Shown here one piece after another: positions 26,707-37,170 of a stretch of DNA of 64,000 nucleotides. The notes under the pieces are model-generated. The model ran no database searches and was not told the origin of the DNA. It saw nothing but the letters and a program-made list of their open reading frames with translations. Source of the DNA: Acinetobacter gandensis (GTDB lineage Bacteria; Pseudomonadota; Gammaproteobacteria; Pseudomonadales; Moraxellaceae). The position numbers and the translations under genes are program-made. How positions within the stretch are numbered: position 1 is the stretch's first letter; each line of letters begins with the position of its first letter. The DNA lies in NCBI RefSeq assembly GCF_001678755.1, contig NZ_LZDS01000026.1, positions 1 through 64,000 on the forward strand. Reading direction: 5' to 3'.

Positions 26707-27531
26707 TTAAATCACATTAAAACTCAACGTATATTTATAGCGTTTCAAATCATTTCCTTTGTTTTCAAAAGGCTGTTGATAGTCTATTTTTAATAAATAT
26801 TGACCTTTATCGGCAATATTAAAATTTAACATTCCATCTTTGTCAGTCTTCAATGTTTTATAAACTTTGGCTTCGCGACTAAAATCAGTTGTTTGAACCA
26901 AAATTTCAACAGCCAAGTCTGCTATTGATTTCTTTTGATCTAAAACTTTAAATTGTACAGCCTGATGCTGCTGTATAACATTCGGATGAGTGATAAATTG
27001 CACATCAAACCCATCATGTAAATGATGAACGACTGCATTTGTAGTTGCTCGACGCGACACAAAAGTTTCAATAATTTCTTCAGTTTGAACCGTCTTAATT
27101 TGTGCTTTCTTGGTTAAATCTGCGCTATAAACAACATTTGCATTCGCAGCTTTGTTCACATCACGTGTGCCATTAATCAAGTTTTTCCACTGCTTTTGAT
27201 CTAATGCAAAACGTGCCGTACTACCCTGCTTTATACCACGAATGCGATAAGTACCATCTTGCTTGTTCTCTAAGCTGTAGCTACTTAAAGTCTGAGTCTT
27301 CGCCCAATCCGTATCATTTAAATGTATTTTTTCGCCTGAAGGCGTATGTATATGAAAGTTAAAATTTTTAATCGCAATTTCTGAAACAAACGGATTGTCA
27401 TAAAAACCTGACACGATTGCACTATGATTATTAAACGTCTGATAGCTTAAAGGTGCAACATAAGGATAATGTGCATTTACTTGCCCCATAGAAAATAATG
27501 CCAAAGCAAGTAAAGAGATTTGTAGTTTCAT
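26707..27531 (-). CDS. DUF4198 (NikM-like) periplasmic protein
   Basis: The 274-residue exported protein has a signal peptide 1-20 ending VNAHYPYVAP. Beta-rich mature part, with the C-terminal Ig-like module DGMLNFNIADKGQYLLKIDYQQP that is characteristic of DUF4198 proteins. Members are often linked to metal or nickel/cobalt/iron uptake, and the His right after the signal cleavage is typical. A Fur-like sequence lies 52 bp upstream, suggesting iron control. The ligand is not established. Confidence 0.8.
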   Translation of the reverse strand: MKLQISLLALALFSMGQVNAHYPYVAPLSYQTFNNHSAIVSGFYDNPFVSEIAIKNFNFHIHTPSGEKIHLNDTDWAKTQTLSSYSLENKQDGTYRIRGIKQGSTARFALDQKQWKNLINGTRDVNKAANANVVYSADLTKKAQIKTVQTEEIIETFVSRRATTNAVVHHLHDGFDVQFITHPNVIQQHQAVQFKVLDQKKSIADLAVEILVQTTDFSREAKVYKTLKTDKDGMLNFNIADKGQYLLKIDYQQPFENKGNDLKRYKYTLSFNVI

Positions 27532-27582
27532 AATGACTAAAAATTAAAAAATTTACTGATTCTAAATTCCCTACCAGTAATT

Positions 27583-27601
27583 GTAAATGATTCTTATTTT
27601 T
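27583..27601. promoter_or_regulatory. Possible Fur box upstream of the DUF4198 gene
   Basis: GTAAATGATTCTTATTTTT agrees with about 12 of 19 positions of the classic Fur consensus GATAATGATAATCATTATC. It is placed in the promoter region of the minus-strand gene. The AT-rich context makes chance matches common. Confidence 0.4.
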
Positions 27602-27617
27602 AATTACTTTAAGTGTA

Positions 27618-27647
27618 TAAAAAATCCTCCATTAAGGAGGATTTTTT
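27618..27647 (-). terminator. Terminator after miaE
   Basis: The stem AAAAATCCTCC / GGAGGATTTTT lies 3' of the miaE stop on the minus strand. Confidence 0.85.
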
Positions 27648-27676
27648 AATTCACCAACAAAGCTAAAAAGCACACT

Positions 27677-28330
27677 TTAAGCAGCTTGAGCCGGCACACC
27701 ACTATGAAAACGGAATAATTCGTCAGGCGAACTAATCAAGTTTTTTTCTACTTCACGAATATGTTCGATACGCATTTGAATATCTTCTTTTGGATTTTTC
27801 AACTTATTGGTCGTTGCAACATCCATCGCCAGCGCAAGATAATCCTCATAATGACGTGATTCAGATTTCAGTAAGTAGCGATAGTAACGCCCTAACTCTT
27901 CATCGACATGTGGTGCAAGCGCATAAAAACGCTCGCAAGAGCGTGCTTCAACAAAAGCGCCGATCACCAATATATCTATCAGTGCTTCAGGCTCATAAGT
28001 GCGAACTTCTTTACGCAAACCACCTGCATAGCGGCCTGCACTAATTGCAGTCCACTCTTGACCACGCTTCGCCATCAATTCTAAAACTTGCTCATAATGC
28101 AACATTTCTTCACGCACCAGTTGCGCAAGCTTTATTTGCAAATCCGAAAAAAAGCTATAGCGAAACATCAAGTTCATTGCTGTACTTGCTGCTTTCTTTT
28201 CACAATTGGCGTGATCCTGCATGAGGATATCCAAGTTGTTCAGCGCTTCATCTAACCACGCTTTAGGTGTTTCACAGCCCAAGAAGCCAATGACTGGCTT
28301 CATCAGAGCATCGTAATCAATATTCGACAT
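27677..28330 (-). CDS. miaE: tRNA-(ms2io6A37) hydroxylase MiaE
   Basis: The 217-residue ferritin-like di-iron monooxygenase hydroxylates the isopentenyl side chain of ms2i6A at tRNA position 37. Iron-ligand Glu/His motifs are visible: LVREEMLHYEQV, FVEARSCERF and LLKSESRHYEDY. It is the last gene of the run lepA to miaE, 14 bp after pdxJ. Confidence 0.95.
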   Translation of the reverse strand: MSNIDYDALMKPVIGFLGCETPKAWLDEALNNLDILMQDHANCEKKAASTAMNLMFRYSFFSDLQIKLAQLVREEMLHYEQVLELMAKRGQEWTAISAGRYAGGLRKEVRTYEPEALIDILVIGAFVEARSCERFYALAPHVDEELGRYYRYLLKSESRHYEDYLALAMDVATTNKLKNPKEDIQMRIEHIREVEKNLISSPDELFRFHSGVPAQAA

Positions 28331-28344
28331 AGACTTTACTTAAA

Positions 28345-29070
28345 TTAACGTGCAGCTTTAATTGCAGCTTTCATTTGCTGTACAGCTTGCGCCAAACCAA
28401 TAAACACTGCATCCGCAATAATAGAATGACCAATATTCAATTCATGAATTTGTGGAATTTTGGCAATCGCAGTGACATTTTCCAAATTTAAACCATGGCC
28501 TGCATTGACAATTAAGCCTTTAGAAGCAGCATATTCCGCACCAGCGATAATGCGCTCGAGTTCATGTTGCTGTGCTTCAGCCGTTTCAGCATCCGCATAA
28601 GCACCTGTATGCAATTCGATAGTAGGTGCACCACAAGCAATTGCGGCATCAATCTGCGCAATATCAGCATCAATAAATAACGACACTTCACAGCCAATTG
28701 CAGCTAGCGCCTGCGTTGCTTGTTTGACATCTTCGAAATGCCCCACAACATCTAAACCACCTTCGGTCGTCACTTCCTGACGTTTTTCAGGAACAAAACA
28801 AACATAATGCGGTTTAATTTCCTTAGCGAATTCCACCATTTCAGGTGTCACAGCCATCTCAAGATTCATATGAGTCTTAAGCACTGGACGCATACGACGT
28901 ACATCATCATCTTGAATATGACGACGATCTTCACGTAAATGCAATGTAATGCCTTCTGCACCAGCTTGCTCACAAATCAGTGCTGCATTCACAGGATCTG
29001 GATAAGTCGTTCCACGCGCCTGACGTAAAGTAGCCACATGGTCAATATTCACACCAAGTAAAGCAGCCAT
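28345..29070 (-). CDS. pdxJ: Pyridoxine 5'-phosphate synthase
   Basis: The 241-residue TIM-barrel enzyme condenses 1-deoxy-D-xylulose 5-phosphate with 3-amino-2-oxopropyl phosphate in vitamin B6 synthesis. Signatures are [16 protein letters not shown] at the N-terminus, [14 protein letters not shown], and VNAGHGLN with [10 protein letters not shown] near the phosphate site. recO lies 9 bp upstream, the conserved recO-pdxJ order. Confidence 0.97.
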   Translation of the reverse strand: MAALLGVNIDHVATLRQARGTTYPDPVNAALICEQAGAEGITLHLREDRRHIQDDDVRRMRPVLKTHMNLEMAVTPEMVEFAKEIKPHYVCFVPEKRQEVTTEGGLDVVGHFEDVKQATQALAAIGCEVSLFIDADIAQIDAAIACGAPTIELHTGAYADAETAEAQQHELERIIAGAEYAASKGLIVNAGHGLNLENVTAIAKIPQIHELNIGHSIIADAVFIGLAQAVQQMKAAIKAAR

Positions 29071-29079
29071 AATAATTTC

Positions 29080-29793
29080 CTAATGACGTTGAATTTGAGA
29101 ATTTTGAATCCACAACTGACGGCTTTTTAACGGCCGATCTCCCAACAGAGACGTGATCATTTGTCGATAGAGCTTAGAGAGTAATTGTAACTGTTCAGGG
29201 CTAAATTCCCCACCCTTTTCATAATTACACATACTTAAAATATGTTGCCCCAACAATGAGGCACGAGATGGTTTTATAATTGGCTGGAAGCCATCATTTA
29301 ATTGAAAGTGATAGTGTTCATTTGGCTGTATTTCCTGTTGATTTGCATCCATAGAATAATCTAAAGGAAAACCGAGTTCTTCAAGCAATTCATGCTCAAA
29401 CTGCCTTAAAATCTGTCTTAAAAATACATCCGGCTGAGCCTGTTCAGACATCGTTTGTAATTGCGCAAGCGTTTTCGCATATTGTAAAAATGTTTGCGGC
29501 ATTTCAACTTCAAGTGGACAAAGTCGAAGTAAAACTTCATTTAAATAAAAACCAGAAAAAAACGCATCGCCATAAAAAAATATAGGCTTATTTACGATTT
29601 CTAGTTTACTGAAGTTTTTCAGTTCAGACTTACCCGATGCCTGCACACAAATTGGTTGGTATTGGGGTGGCGGAGTTTGTCGCAAAATGCCATCCACACG
29701 GCCATGCTCCTGTGTGAACAAATGCACAATGTGACTTTTTTCGCGGTATTTACGATGGTGAATTAAATAACCATGCAGTACTTCATTACGCAT
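29080..29793 (-). CDS. recO: DNA repair protein RecO
   Basis: The 237-residue protein loads RecA onto SSB-coated gaps with RecR and RecF. It has the N-terminal OB fold (MRNEVLHGYLIHHRKYREKS, then HGRVDGILRQ) and a C-terminal helical part (FEHELLEELGFPLDY). The zinc-finger cysteines of some RecO proteins are not conserved here. Between the lipoprotein/era genes and pdxJ in a compact operon. Confidence 0.92.
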   Translation of the reverse strand: MRNEVLHGYLIHHRKYREKSHIVHLFTQEHGRVDGILRQTPPPQYQPICVQASGKSELKNFSKLEIVNKPIFFYGDAFFSGFYLNEVLLRLCPLEVEMPQTFLQYAKTLAQLQTMSEQAQPDVFLRQILRQFEHELLEELGFPLDYSMDANQQEIQPNEHYHFQLNDGFQPIIKPSRASLLGQHILSMCNYEKGGEFSPEQLQLLSKLYRQMITSLLGDRPLKSRQLWIQNSQIQRH

Positions 29794-29804
29794 GATTTAA
29801 ATAG

Positions 29805-30005
29805 TTAATCCTTATTTTTTTTCTTATCAGATTCTTCTTCATTTTCATCATCCCCATCGGGAATGACCGCACCTACAACTGCTGCTGTACCTTTGACAAC
29901 ACCCTTTGTCGTCTTATAAGCCACTTTGACAGGAACAGTAACGATCTTATGAATACACCCTTGTAGAAACAAAACACATGCTACAACAGCCAAGACTTTC
30001 ATCAT
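29805..30005 (-). CDS. Small lipoprotein (NF038104-like)
   Basis: The 66-residue protein has a lipobox LFLQGC (Cys17), a short body TVPVKVAYKTTKGVVKGTA and a highly acidic then basic tail. The pattern is common in small lipoproteins of Acinetobacter. The function is unknown. It sits between era and recO in the same direction. Confidence 0.75.
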   Translation of the reverse strand: MMKVLAVVACVLFLQGCIHKIVTVPVKVAYKTTKGVVKGTAAVVGAVIPDGDDENEEESDKKKNKD

Positions 30006-30037
30006 TACTCTTCCCTCAAAGTTTCTATGCTTAGTGA

Positions 30038-31066
30038 TTAGATATCACTATAGCCCAAGCTTTTCAATGCACGTTCATCATCAGACCAACCACCTTTAAC
30101 TTTTACCCAAAGTGTCAGCATGATCTTTTGTTCGAACATTTTTTCCATATCAACACGCGCATCCATGCCAATTTTCTTCAGCTTGGCGCCCTTTTCACCA
30201 ATCACAATTGCCTTTTGACCAGAGCGATCAACAAAAATAGTCGCATCGATATAGGTACATGCAGCTTTAGGACGACCCGTTTTCGGGTTAACTGTTGCTT
30301 CTTCCGTCTTAAATGATTCAATTTGAACGGTTAAATCATAAGGAAGTTCCTCACCCAATTGACGCATGATTTTTTCGCGAATAATTTCAGAAGCAAGGAA
30401 GCGCTCTGAACGATCCGTTAATTGCTCAAGTGAATACAACGGCGGTTGGAACGGCAAATATTTTTCAATCGTGCTACGCAAATGATCCAAATTCGCACCA
30501 CGAAGTGCTGAAACTGGAACAATTTCTGCAAAATTCATCAATTTTGCGCGTTCTTGTATTAAAGGTAATGCATGGTTTTTGTTTTCTAGCGTATCAATTT
30601 TATTGATCACTAGAATCACAGGCATATCAGCATTTTTTAGCTTTTCAAGGACCAAATCATCATTCTGTGTCCATTTGTCTGCATCAATTACAAACAGAAC
30701 TAAATTCACGTCGCGAAGTGCTGAGTGCGCTGCACGATTCATCATTTTATTGATGGCACGTACTTCTTTTTTGTGCATCCCTGGAGTATCTACAAATACT
30801 GCCTGAGATTTTTCACGTGAATCAATACCCACAATTTTATGACGTGTGGTTTGTGGCTTACGCGAGGTAATCGAAAGTTTTTGACCCAAAATATGGTTCA
30901 TTAAGGTCGACTTACCTACGTTTGGACGACCGACGATCGCTACAAAACCACTCTTAAAATCTGCCGGAATTTCCGTGCCTTGTGCACTAAAGAACTGGCT
31001 AATTAAATCGTTACTGTCGCCTTGCGACTCGTGATCAGCATCAACGTGATCGGAATGAGTAGTCAT
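30038..31066 (-). CDS. era: GTPase Era
   Basis: The 342-residue Ras-like GTPase assists 16S rRNA and 30S assembly. Its G1 is GRPNVGKS (about 46-53), with DTPG, NKID and SAL motifs. The C-terminal KH domain contains VIGEKGAKLKKIG. An N-terminal extension of roughly 35 polar residues precedes the GTPase domain relative to E. coli Era (301 aa). The start overlaps the rnc stop by one base, so the two are coupled. Confidence 0.97.
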   Translation of the reverse strand: MTTHSDHVDADHESQGDSNDLISQFFSAQGTEIPADFKSGFVAIVGRPNVGKSTLMNHILGQKLSITSRKPQTTRHKIVGIDSREKSQAVFVDTPGMHKKEVRAINKMMNRAAHSALRDVNLVLFVIDADKWTQNDDLVLEKLKNADMPVILVINKIDTLENKNHALPLIQERAKLMNFAEIVPVSALRGANLDHLRSTIEKYLPFQPPLYSLEQLTDRSERFLASEIIREKIMRQLGEELPYDLTVQIESFKTEEATVNPKTGRPKAACTYIDATIFVDRSGQKAIVIGEKGAKLKKIGMDARVDMEKMFEQKIMLTLWVKVKGGWSDDERALKSLGYSDI

Positions 31067-31764
31067 TAAGACTTTTTCTCCAAAATTTCTAAGATTTCTG
31101 CCGCTACTGCTTGCTCAGCAAAGCGACGGCTTGATCCTTCACCGTATTTAACAGGCAGACCCACCACGGTACATTCCACTTTGAAATGTTGATTTGGTGC
31201 GTCACCCTGAATATCTACAACCTCGTAAACCGGGAGAGGTTTTTTACATGCTTGTAAATACTCTTGTAAACGTGATTTAGGGTCTTTCAGTTGATCAGTA
31301 GGTTCAATATGATCTAAATATGGAACGTACCATTTCAAAACAATAGGTTCTAAAATTTTGAGATCCTGACAATCGACATAGATAGCTCCAATGATCGATT
31401 CTACTGTATCCGCCAGTATAGACTCACGATGATGACCGCCAGATTTCAATTCACCTGTGCTTAGAATTAATTCTTGGCTCAGTTTTAAATCATTGGCGAT
31501 TTTACCTAGGGCTTCCTGACGAACAAGCGTCGCACGCATACGCGTTAGACGCCCCTCGTTCTCATGCGGATAAGCATGATACAAATAATTGGCAATTATC
31601 ATTCCCAACAATGAGTCGCCTAGATATTCTAGACGTTCATAATTGGTTTTATGGCTCACCGATCGGTGGGTCAAGGCCAGTTGTAACAATGCAGGTTGTT
31701 TAAACTGATAACCGATACGACTTGCTAAACGAGCTTCATTTAGCTTGGACTGAGCTTTGATCAA
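31066..31764 (-). CDS. rnc: Ribonuclease III
   Basis: The 232-residue dsRNA endonuclease processes rRNA and regulatory RNAs. It has the catalytic signature YERLEYLGDSLLG (42-54), a second acidic site in ADTVESIIGAIY and a C-terminal dsRNA-binding domain (DPKSRLQEYLQ to AAEILE). It overlaps the end of the DUF4845 gene by 29 bp. Confidence 0.97.
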   Translation of the reverse strand: MIKAQSKLNEARLASRIGYQFKQPALLQLALTHRSVSHKTNYERLEYLGDSLLGMIIANYLYHAYPHENEGRLTRMRATLVRQEALGKIANDLKLSQELILSTGELKSGGHHRESILADTVESIIGAIYVDCQDLKILEPIVLKWYVPYLDHIEPTDQLKDPKSRLQEYLQACKKPLPVYEVVDIQGDAPNQHFKVECTVVGLPVKYGEGSSRRFAEQAVAAEILEILEKKS

Positions 31765-32107
31765 AACTTTTCTCGAACTTCAACACAATATCAATATTCA
31801 ATAAGAAAGGTTTTCTTATCTCATAATCTTTTTTCACTTGTAGACCATCTACATTTGTGACTTGAGCAATATCCTTAAAGTTTAAATCACGCACACCATT
31901 CATATCTAGACGCTGAGACATCTGAGATTCAAATTTAGATGGCGCAATATTTTTAGGACTACTCTTCATTAACGCTTCAATTTCGCTGTTAACCAAGCGG
32001 TCATCAACATACGGTCCCCAAACCGCAATTAAAGCCTTTGCTAAAAAAGCAAAACCAATCACCGCAATTAAAATTGCGATATAAGACGTTCCCCGTTGAT
32101 GTCTCAT
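31736..32107 (-). CDS. DUF4845 protein
   Basis: The 123-residue protein has one N-terminal membrane helix in RGTSYIAILIAVIGFAFLAK followed by a small periplasmic domain (SPKNIAPSKFESQMSQRLDMN). It lies between lepB and rnc, its conserved position in gammaproteobacteria. The role is not established. Confidence 0.85.
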   Translation of the reverse strand: MRHQRGTSYIAILIAVIGFAFLAKALIAVWGPYVDDRLVNSEIEALMKSSPKNIAPSKFESQMSQRLDMNGVRDLNFKDIAQVTNVDGLQVKKDYEIRKPFLLNIDIVLKFEKSFDQSSVQAK

Positions 32108-32127
32108 TTTATTTTCCTGATGTAAGA

Positions 32128-32955
32128 CTAATCAATACTACCATTACGACTAAATGAAGGTAGTTTTAAACCAGGTTCCTTATGCATCCACTTATAAAAA
32201 GCACGTCCAGTTAAATTTTCTTCAGGTACAAAACCCCAGAAACGACTGTCAGCACTTTGATCACGATTATCCCCCATCGCAAAATAGTGACCTTCAGGAA
32301 CCTTAACTTCCCAATATAAACCATTTTCAGTCGAATATTTACCATTTTCAACATAGTTGATAAATGGTGCTTGACGGGCAACATTCACCCCTTCAAGTTC
32401 ACGCATGGTAAATGTATGCGTACCCATCGTTTCTTTGTGATAAATCGCAGTAGGCGTATCTAAAGTATCTTTTTCACGGCTAAGTTCAACTGGAACTTTT
32501 GCCACTTTTTGACCATTAATACTGAGCTGCCCATGATCATAAACAATATGATCGCCTGGCAAACCTACAACACGTTTAATGTAACTAATGGTTGGTTGTG
32601 GCGGGTAGCGAAATACGATGACATCACCACGTTCAGGCTCACCCACATCAATAATTTTTTTATTGATAATTGGCAAACGAACACCGTAGTCAAATTTATT
32701 CACCACAATAAAATCACCGGTTTCTAGGGTTGGAACCATAGAGTCAGATGGAATATTAAAAGGTTCATATAAGAAAGAACGTAAAATTAACACCACGGCC
32801 AATACAGGCCAGAAATCATAAGCCCATGTGATAATGACATTTTCATTGCCTTTACCTTTTGTCTGTCGTTGTTTCCAGACCAATTTATCCAACAGCCACA
32901 CCAAGAAAAAGATGACTGTGACAGGTACAAGGATCAAATTAAAATCAAAATCCAT
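32128..32955 (-). CDS. lepB: Signal peptidase I
   Basis: The 275-residue inner-membrane serine protease has two N-terminal membrane segments, nucleophile Ser72 in NIPSDSMVPTL, general-base Lys127 in YIKRVVGLPGD and the C-terminal box GDNRDQSADSRFWGFV. It lies 21 bp downstream of lepA, the classic lepA-lepB operon. Confidence 0.97.
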   Translation of the reverse strand: MDFDFNLILVPVTVIFFLVWLLDKLVWKQRQTKGKGNENVIITWAYDFWPVLAVVLILRSFLYEPFNIPSDSMVPTLETGDFIVVNKFDYGVRLPIINKKIIDVGEPERGDVIVFRYPPQPTISYIKRVVGLPGDHIVYDHGQLSINGQKVAKVPVELSREKDTLDTPTAIYHKETMGTHTFTMRELEGVNVARQAPFINYVENGKYSTENGLYWEVKVPEGHYFAMGDNRDQSADSRFWGFVPEENLTGRAFYKWMHKEPGLKLPSFSRNGSID

Positions 32956-32976
32956 GAGCTCATTTACCTCTTTTTA

Positions 32977-34794
32977 TTATCTGTCTACTTTCAATACAGC
33001 AAGGAACGCTTCTTGCGGGATTTCAACACTACCCACTTGCTTCATACGTTTCTTACCTTCTTTTTGTTTCGCTAAGAGTTTCTTCTTACGCGATACGTCG
33101 CCACCATAACATTTCGCCAATACGTTTTTACGCATTGCTTTGACAGTCGAACGAGCAATGATTTGTGCACCAATCGCAGCCTGAATCGCCACATCGAACA
33201 TTTGACGTGGAATTAAGTCTTTCATTTTTTCCACAAGTGCAATACCGCGATGGCGCGCATCTTGACGATGGCAAATCATGGCCAAGGCATCAACCTTATC
33301 ACCATTAATTAACACATCTACCTTAACCAAAGATGAAGACTCAAAACGCACAAAGTTATAATCCAATGATGCAAAGCCACGTGAGCAAGATTTCAATTTA
33401 TCAAAGAAATCCATGACCACTTCAGCCATTGGAATTTCAAAGGTAATTGATACTTGGTTCGCCATAAACTTCATATCTTTTTGAACACCACGGCGCTCAA
33501 CACACAAAGTCATGACATTACCTAAGTATTCTTGAGGCACTAAGATATGACACTCTGCAATCGGTTCACGTAAGTCTTCAACCGTTGAACCATCAGGCAT
33601 TTTAGATGGGCTGTCGATATAAATGGTTTGACCATTTTTCATAACTGCTTCGTAAATTACGGTTGGTGCAGATGAAATAAGATCTAAATCGTATTCACGT
33701 TCCAGACGCTCTTGTACGATTTCCATGTGCAGCATACCTAAGAAGCCGCAGCGGAAACCAAAACCTAAAGCATCCGAACTTTCAGGTTCAAAGAATAAAG
33801 CCGAGTCATTAATTTGTAATTTATGTAATGCTTCACGGAATGGTTCGAAATCGCTTGCATCAATTGGGAACAAACCTGCATAAACCTGCGGCTTCACTTT
33901 TTTGAAACCTGGTAAGCTTTCAACTTCTGGTGTTGTTGCAAGTGTGATGGTATCACCGACTGGTGCACCAAAAATATCTTTAATACCAGCAATAACGAAG
34001 CCTACTTCACCCGCTTCAAGCACGCCTGTTTCAGTATGTTTTGGATTGAAGATACCTACAGATGTAATAATGTGCGTTTGGCCTGTTGATTTCATCAACA
34101 TTTTGTCGCCTTTACGCACACGACCTTCTTTCACACGTACTAAAGAAACCACACCTAAGTAGTTATCAAACCAAGAGTCGATAATCAAAGCTTGTAACGG
34201 CGCTTCACGGTCACCTTGCGGTGCAGGAATGACATTGACTAGTGTTTCAAGCACACCTTCAATCCCCAAACCTGTTTTTGCCGAACAAGTTGGTGCTTCA
34301 GTTGCTTCAATCCCGATAATGTCTTCAATTTCTTGAATCACACGCTCAGGCTCTGCTTGCGGTAAATCAATCTTATTTAATACTGGAAGAACTTCCAAGC
34401 CCTGTTCGATCGCGGTATAGCAATTTGCTACTGATTGAGCTTCTACACCTTGCGCAGCGTCAACAACCAATAGCGCACCTTCACACGCAGCCAATGAACG
34501 AGATACTTCATAAGAGAAGTCAACGTGTCCTGGTGTATCAATAAAGTTGAGTTGATACTCTTCACCGTTTGGATGCGTGTAATACAAGGTAACAGACGCA
34601 GCTTTAATCGTAATACCACGTTCACGCTCAAGCTCCATAGAATCAAGAACCTGTGCTTGCATTTCACGATCTTGTAGACCTCCACAAGTTTGAATAAATC
34701 GGTCCGCTAGCGTCGATTTACCATGATCAATATGCGCAATGATCGAGAAATTACGAATGTTTTTAATATCAACAGATTTTTTAGCTTGCGCCAT
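32977..34794 (-). CDS. lepA: Elongation factor 4 (LepA)
   Basis: The 605-residue translational GTPase has G1 [10 protein letters not shown]3 DTPGHVD and G4 NKID, then the EF-G-like domains and the LepA-specific C-terminus ([19 protein letters not shown] and [18 protein letters not shown]). It is the first gene of the long minus-strand operon reaching miaE. The 178-bp upstream gap holds its promoter and nothing else I can name. Confidence 0.98.
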   Translation of the reverse strand: MAQAKKSVDIKNIRNFSIIAHIDHGKSTLADRFIQTCGGLQDREMQAQVLDSMELERERGITIKAASVTLYYTHPNGEEYQLNFIDTPGHVDFSYEVSRSLAACEGALLVVDAAQGVEAQSVANCYTAIEQGLEVLPVLNKIDLPQAEPERVIQEIEDIIGIEATEAPTCSAKTGLGIEGVLETLVNVIPAPQGDREAPLQALIIDSWFDNYLGVVSLVRVKEGRVRKGDKMLMKSTGQTHIITSVGIFNPKHTETGVLEAGEVGFVIAGIKDIFGAPVGDTITLATTPEVESLPGFKKVKPQVYAGLFPIDASDFEPFREALHKLQINDSALFFEPESSDALGFGFRCGFLGMLHMEIVQERLEREYDLDLISSAPTVIYEAVMKNGQTIYIDSPSKMPDGSTVEDLREPIAECHILVPQEYLGNVMTLCVERRGVQKDMKFMANQVSITFEIPMAEVVMDFFDKLKSCSRGFASLDYNFVRFESSSLVKVDVLINGDKVDALAMICHRQDARHRGIALVEKMKDLIPRQMFDVAIQAAIGAQIIARSTVKAMRKNVLAKCYGGDVSRKKKLLAKQKEGKKRMKQVGSVEIPQEAFLAVLKVDR

Positions 34795-34972
34795 GGGCTA
34801 CCTTGAAAAAAATAAAGCGCTATACAATCAATATTTAATGCATAGCAAAAGCCGAATAGAAATTGCGAAGGATTATAGCAGATGGATTTTTCAAAGTATC
34901 GAAAATAATTCAAAGCTTTTAGAGAGAGCATCATTCTGCAAAAATGATGCGGCAAAATACGTATTGTTTAGG

Positions 34973-35452
34973 TTATTCAGCTTTATTTCCACCATCATCA
35001 TACTGACTAAAATCCATAGGATTTTCTGTAGATGCTAAAGGTTGATAAGCTTGAGTAAACGTCGGGGACATACGCTTTGGACGGCCTGTAGCAATTTCAA
35101 TGCATGCCCACTGGGTGTTGGCTGTAAATAAAATCGCTTTGTCTTTAGGGCGATAAAATACATATTGACGGAAAGAATACAATGAATTGATATCATTCAA
35201 CCATGTCCGCAAAATGATTTCTTCACCTTCAAATGCTGCTTTACGGTATTGCACATGATGTTCAACAGCCACCATGGCATGCTTCAATTCAATATATTCT
35301 TTTAAGCCTAAACCCAAAGCTTCAATATGTGCTGTTGCGACATCTTGCATCCAACTGACATACACCACGTTATTTACATGATTTAATGTATCGATATGTT
35401 CAGCTTGAACTGTAATTTTTAAATCAAAGATATCGCTCATAGCGTCCTGCAA
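34973..35452 (-). CDS. Acyl-CoA thioesterase, 4HBT family
   Basis: The 159-residue hotdog protein begins FDLKITVQAEHIDTLNHVNNVVYVSWMQD, which holds the 4HBT catalytic Asp region, with the second-strand HVQYRKAAFEGEEI following. YbgC/FadM-like thioesterases share this layout. The substrate is unknown. Monocistronic. Confidence 0.85.
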   Translation of the reverse strand: MQDAMSDIFDLKITVQAEHIDTLNHVNNVVYVSWMQDVATAHIEALGLGLKEYIELKHAMVAVEHHVQYRKAAFEGEEIILRTWLNDINSLYSFRQYVFYRPKDKAILFTANTQWACIEIATGRPKRMSPTFTQAYQPLASTENPMDFSQYDDGGNKAE

Positions 35453-35517
35453 ATTTTAAACTATGTCCCACAGTCTACTCATTTTTATCTAAGGGTAAAT
35501 TGCAAAAACACTAAAGT

Positions 35518-35547
35518 TAAAAAAACCACTCGCTTGGAGTGGTTTTA
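35518..35547 (-). terminator. Terminator after the Do-type protease gene
   Basis: AAAACCACTC / GAGTGGTTTT hairpin on the minus strand just 3' of the stop, with flanking A/T runs. Confidence 0.8.
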
Positions 35548-35560
35548 ATTTAGTAACTCA

Positions 35561-36952
35561 TTACTGAATGCGCATACCAACAATGGCGCTTTGCCCTTCA
35601 CGGATTAACGAAACACGTGCAATACTGCCATTTTTCAAATCAGAAACTGCTTTAACAAAGTCTTCAGAGTTATTCACGACTTTGTTATTAATTTGAGTGA
35701 CGACATCACCCGGCTGGATACGCGCTTGTGCTGCAATACCACCTGCACGAACATCCTGAATGAGCACCCCACCTTTTAATTTTAAGCGAGATGTTTCATC
35801 TGCTGTCAGATTGCGAATTGACACCCCTATCACAGGTCCTTTACGTACAGGAGTCACTTCAGCTTTGGCTAGTGTATCATCCGGTGCTGTAATTAAAGTT
35901 GCAGAAATATTCTGACGCTTATCATCACGTAACACTTCTAATTGAATTTTTTGGTTCGGCCCTACGCGGTTTAGGTAATTGAGTAATTCACCGGTACGTG
36001 AAATTGGGGTGCCATTGAATTTTAAAATTACATCACCCGCTTTAAAACCGGCTTTGGCAGCAGGTGAATTTGGCGCCACTTGCGTAATCAATGAACCTTC
36101 TGGTTTTGACAAATTATAAGATTCCGCCAAATTGCGATCGACATCTTGCAACATCACACCTAAATATGCACGCGTCACTTTACCGTTTTTCTTCAACTGA
36201 TCTGCTACATCCATCGCAACATCAATCGGAATAGAGAATGACAAGCCCATATACCCCCCCGTACCACTAAAAATACGAGAGTTCACACCAACTACCTCAC
36301 CCGACTGATTAAAAAGCGGACCACCTGAGTTACCTGGGTTTAAAGCCACATCGGTCTGAATAAACGGAACTGAAGTTTCCCCCATCATGTTACGCATTTT
36401 TGCACTAACAATACCCGCCGATGCCGAATAATCAAAACCAAACGGAGAACCAATCGCAAGTACAGGCTCACCCACACGCAAGCGATCAACATTGCCTGTG
36501 CGAAGTTCAGGGAAATTACTACCATTCACTTTTAATAAGGCAACATCAGTGCGCTCATCGCTCCCAACGACCGTTGCATCAATTTCACGACGGTCATTCA
36601 ACACAATCGTAACTTTAGACGCATCCTCAACCACATGATGATTTGTCAATAAATAACCATCTTTACTGATAAAGAATGCACTACCGTAACCTGTTTTTTC
36701 TTGTGGTGCTTTTTGTTGTGGAATAATGACCTGATTACCAAAGAAGCGGCGTAAAATTTCAGGAACCTGCTGTTGTAATAGTTCTTCTTGGCTTAACTTT
36801 TTAACAACATTTACACTCACAACCGCAGGGCTTACCTGCTCGACTAAATTCGAAAAATCCACAGGGCCAGCAGCTTGTGTCTGTGCTGTTGCAACCGTAA
36901 ATACTGCTGCATACAATCCTTTTTGTAAGTACGATTTGTTCATTTTTAGCAT
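35561..36952 (-). CDS. Periplasmic Do-type serine protease (DegP/DegQ/MucD-like)
   Basis: The 463-residue protease/chaperone has a signal peptide to about residue 28 (TQTQAAGP), a trypsin-like domain with His106 (LLTNHHVVED), Asp136 (ERTDVALLKV) and Ser209 (NPGNSGGPLF), then two PDZ domains (from VTRAYLGVMLQ and GPVIGVSIRNL). It degrades misfolded envelope proteins. Length and Q-linker size fit DegQ/MucD better than DegP. ATG 36943 is an alternative start. Confidence 0.93.
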   Translation of the reverse strand: MLKMNKSYLQKGLYAAVFTVATAQTQAAGPVDFSNLVEQVSPAVVSVNVVKKLSQEELLQQQVPEILRRFFGNQVIIPQQKAPQEKTGYGSAFFISKDGYLLTNHHVVEDASKVTIVLNDRREIDATVVGSDERTDVALLKVNGSNFPELRTGNVDRLRVGEPVLAIGSPFGFDYSASAGIVSAKMRNMMGETSVPFIQTDVALNPGNSGGPLFNQSGEVVGVNSRIFSGTGGYMGLSFSIPIDVAMDVADQLKKNGKVTRAYLGVMLQDVDRNLAESYNLSKPEGSLITQVAPNSPAAKAGFKAGDVILKFNGTPISRTGELLNYLNRVGPNQKIQLEVLRDDKRQNISATLITAPDDTLAKAEVTPVRKGPVIGVSIRNLTADETSRLKLKGGVLIQDVRAGGIAAQARIQPGDVVTQINNKVVNNSEDFVKAVSDLKNGSIARVSLIREGQSAIVGMRIQ

Positions 36953-37170
36953 TCACCCAATTGTGCTTATCATTTGAAATATGTTTGTTTTTATCACAAA
37001 GCAAGTCTTTGCTTCGTAATAAAATGTTGGATCAATTCTTAAGAATATTATCTTAATTATTCCTTAAATATTACACATCTATGAATATTTTTCATTATTC
37101 TTAAACATTCATGCCCTTGCCTTTTTGATCAAAAAACGTTGTGATGATCGGATATTTTTAAAATTAGCTG

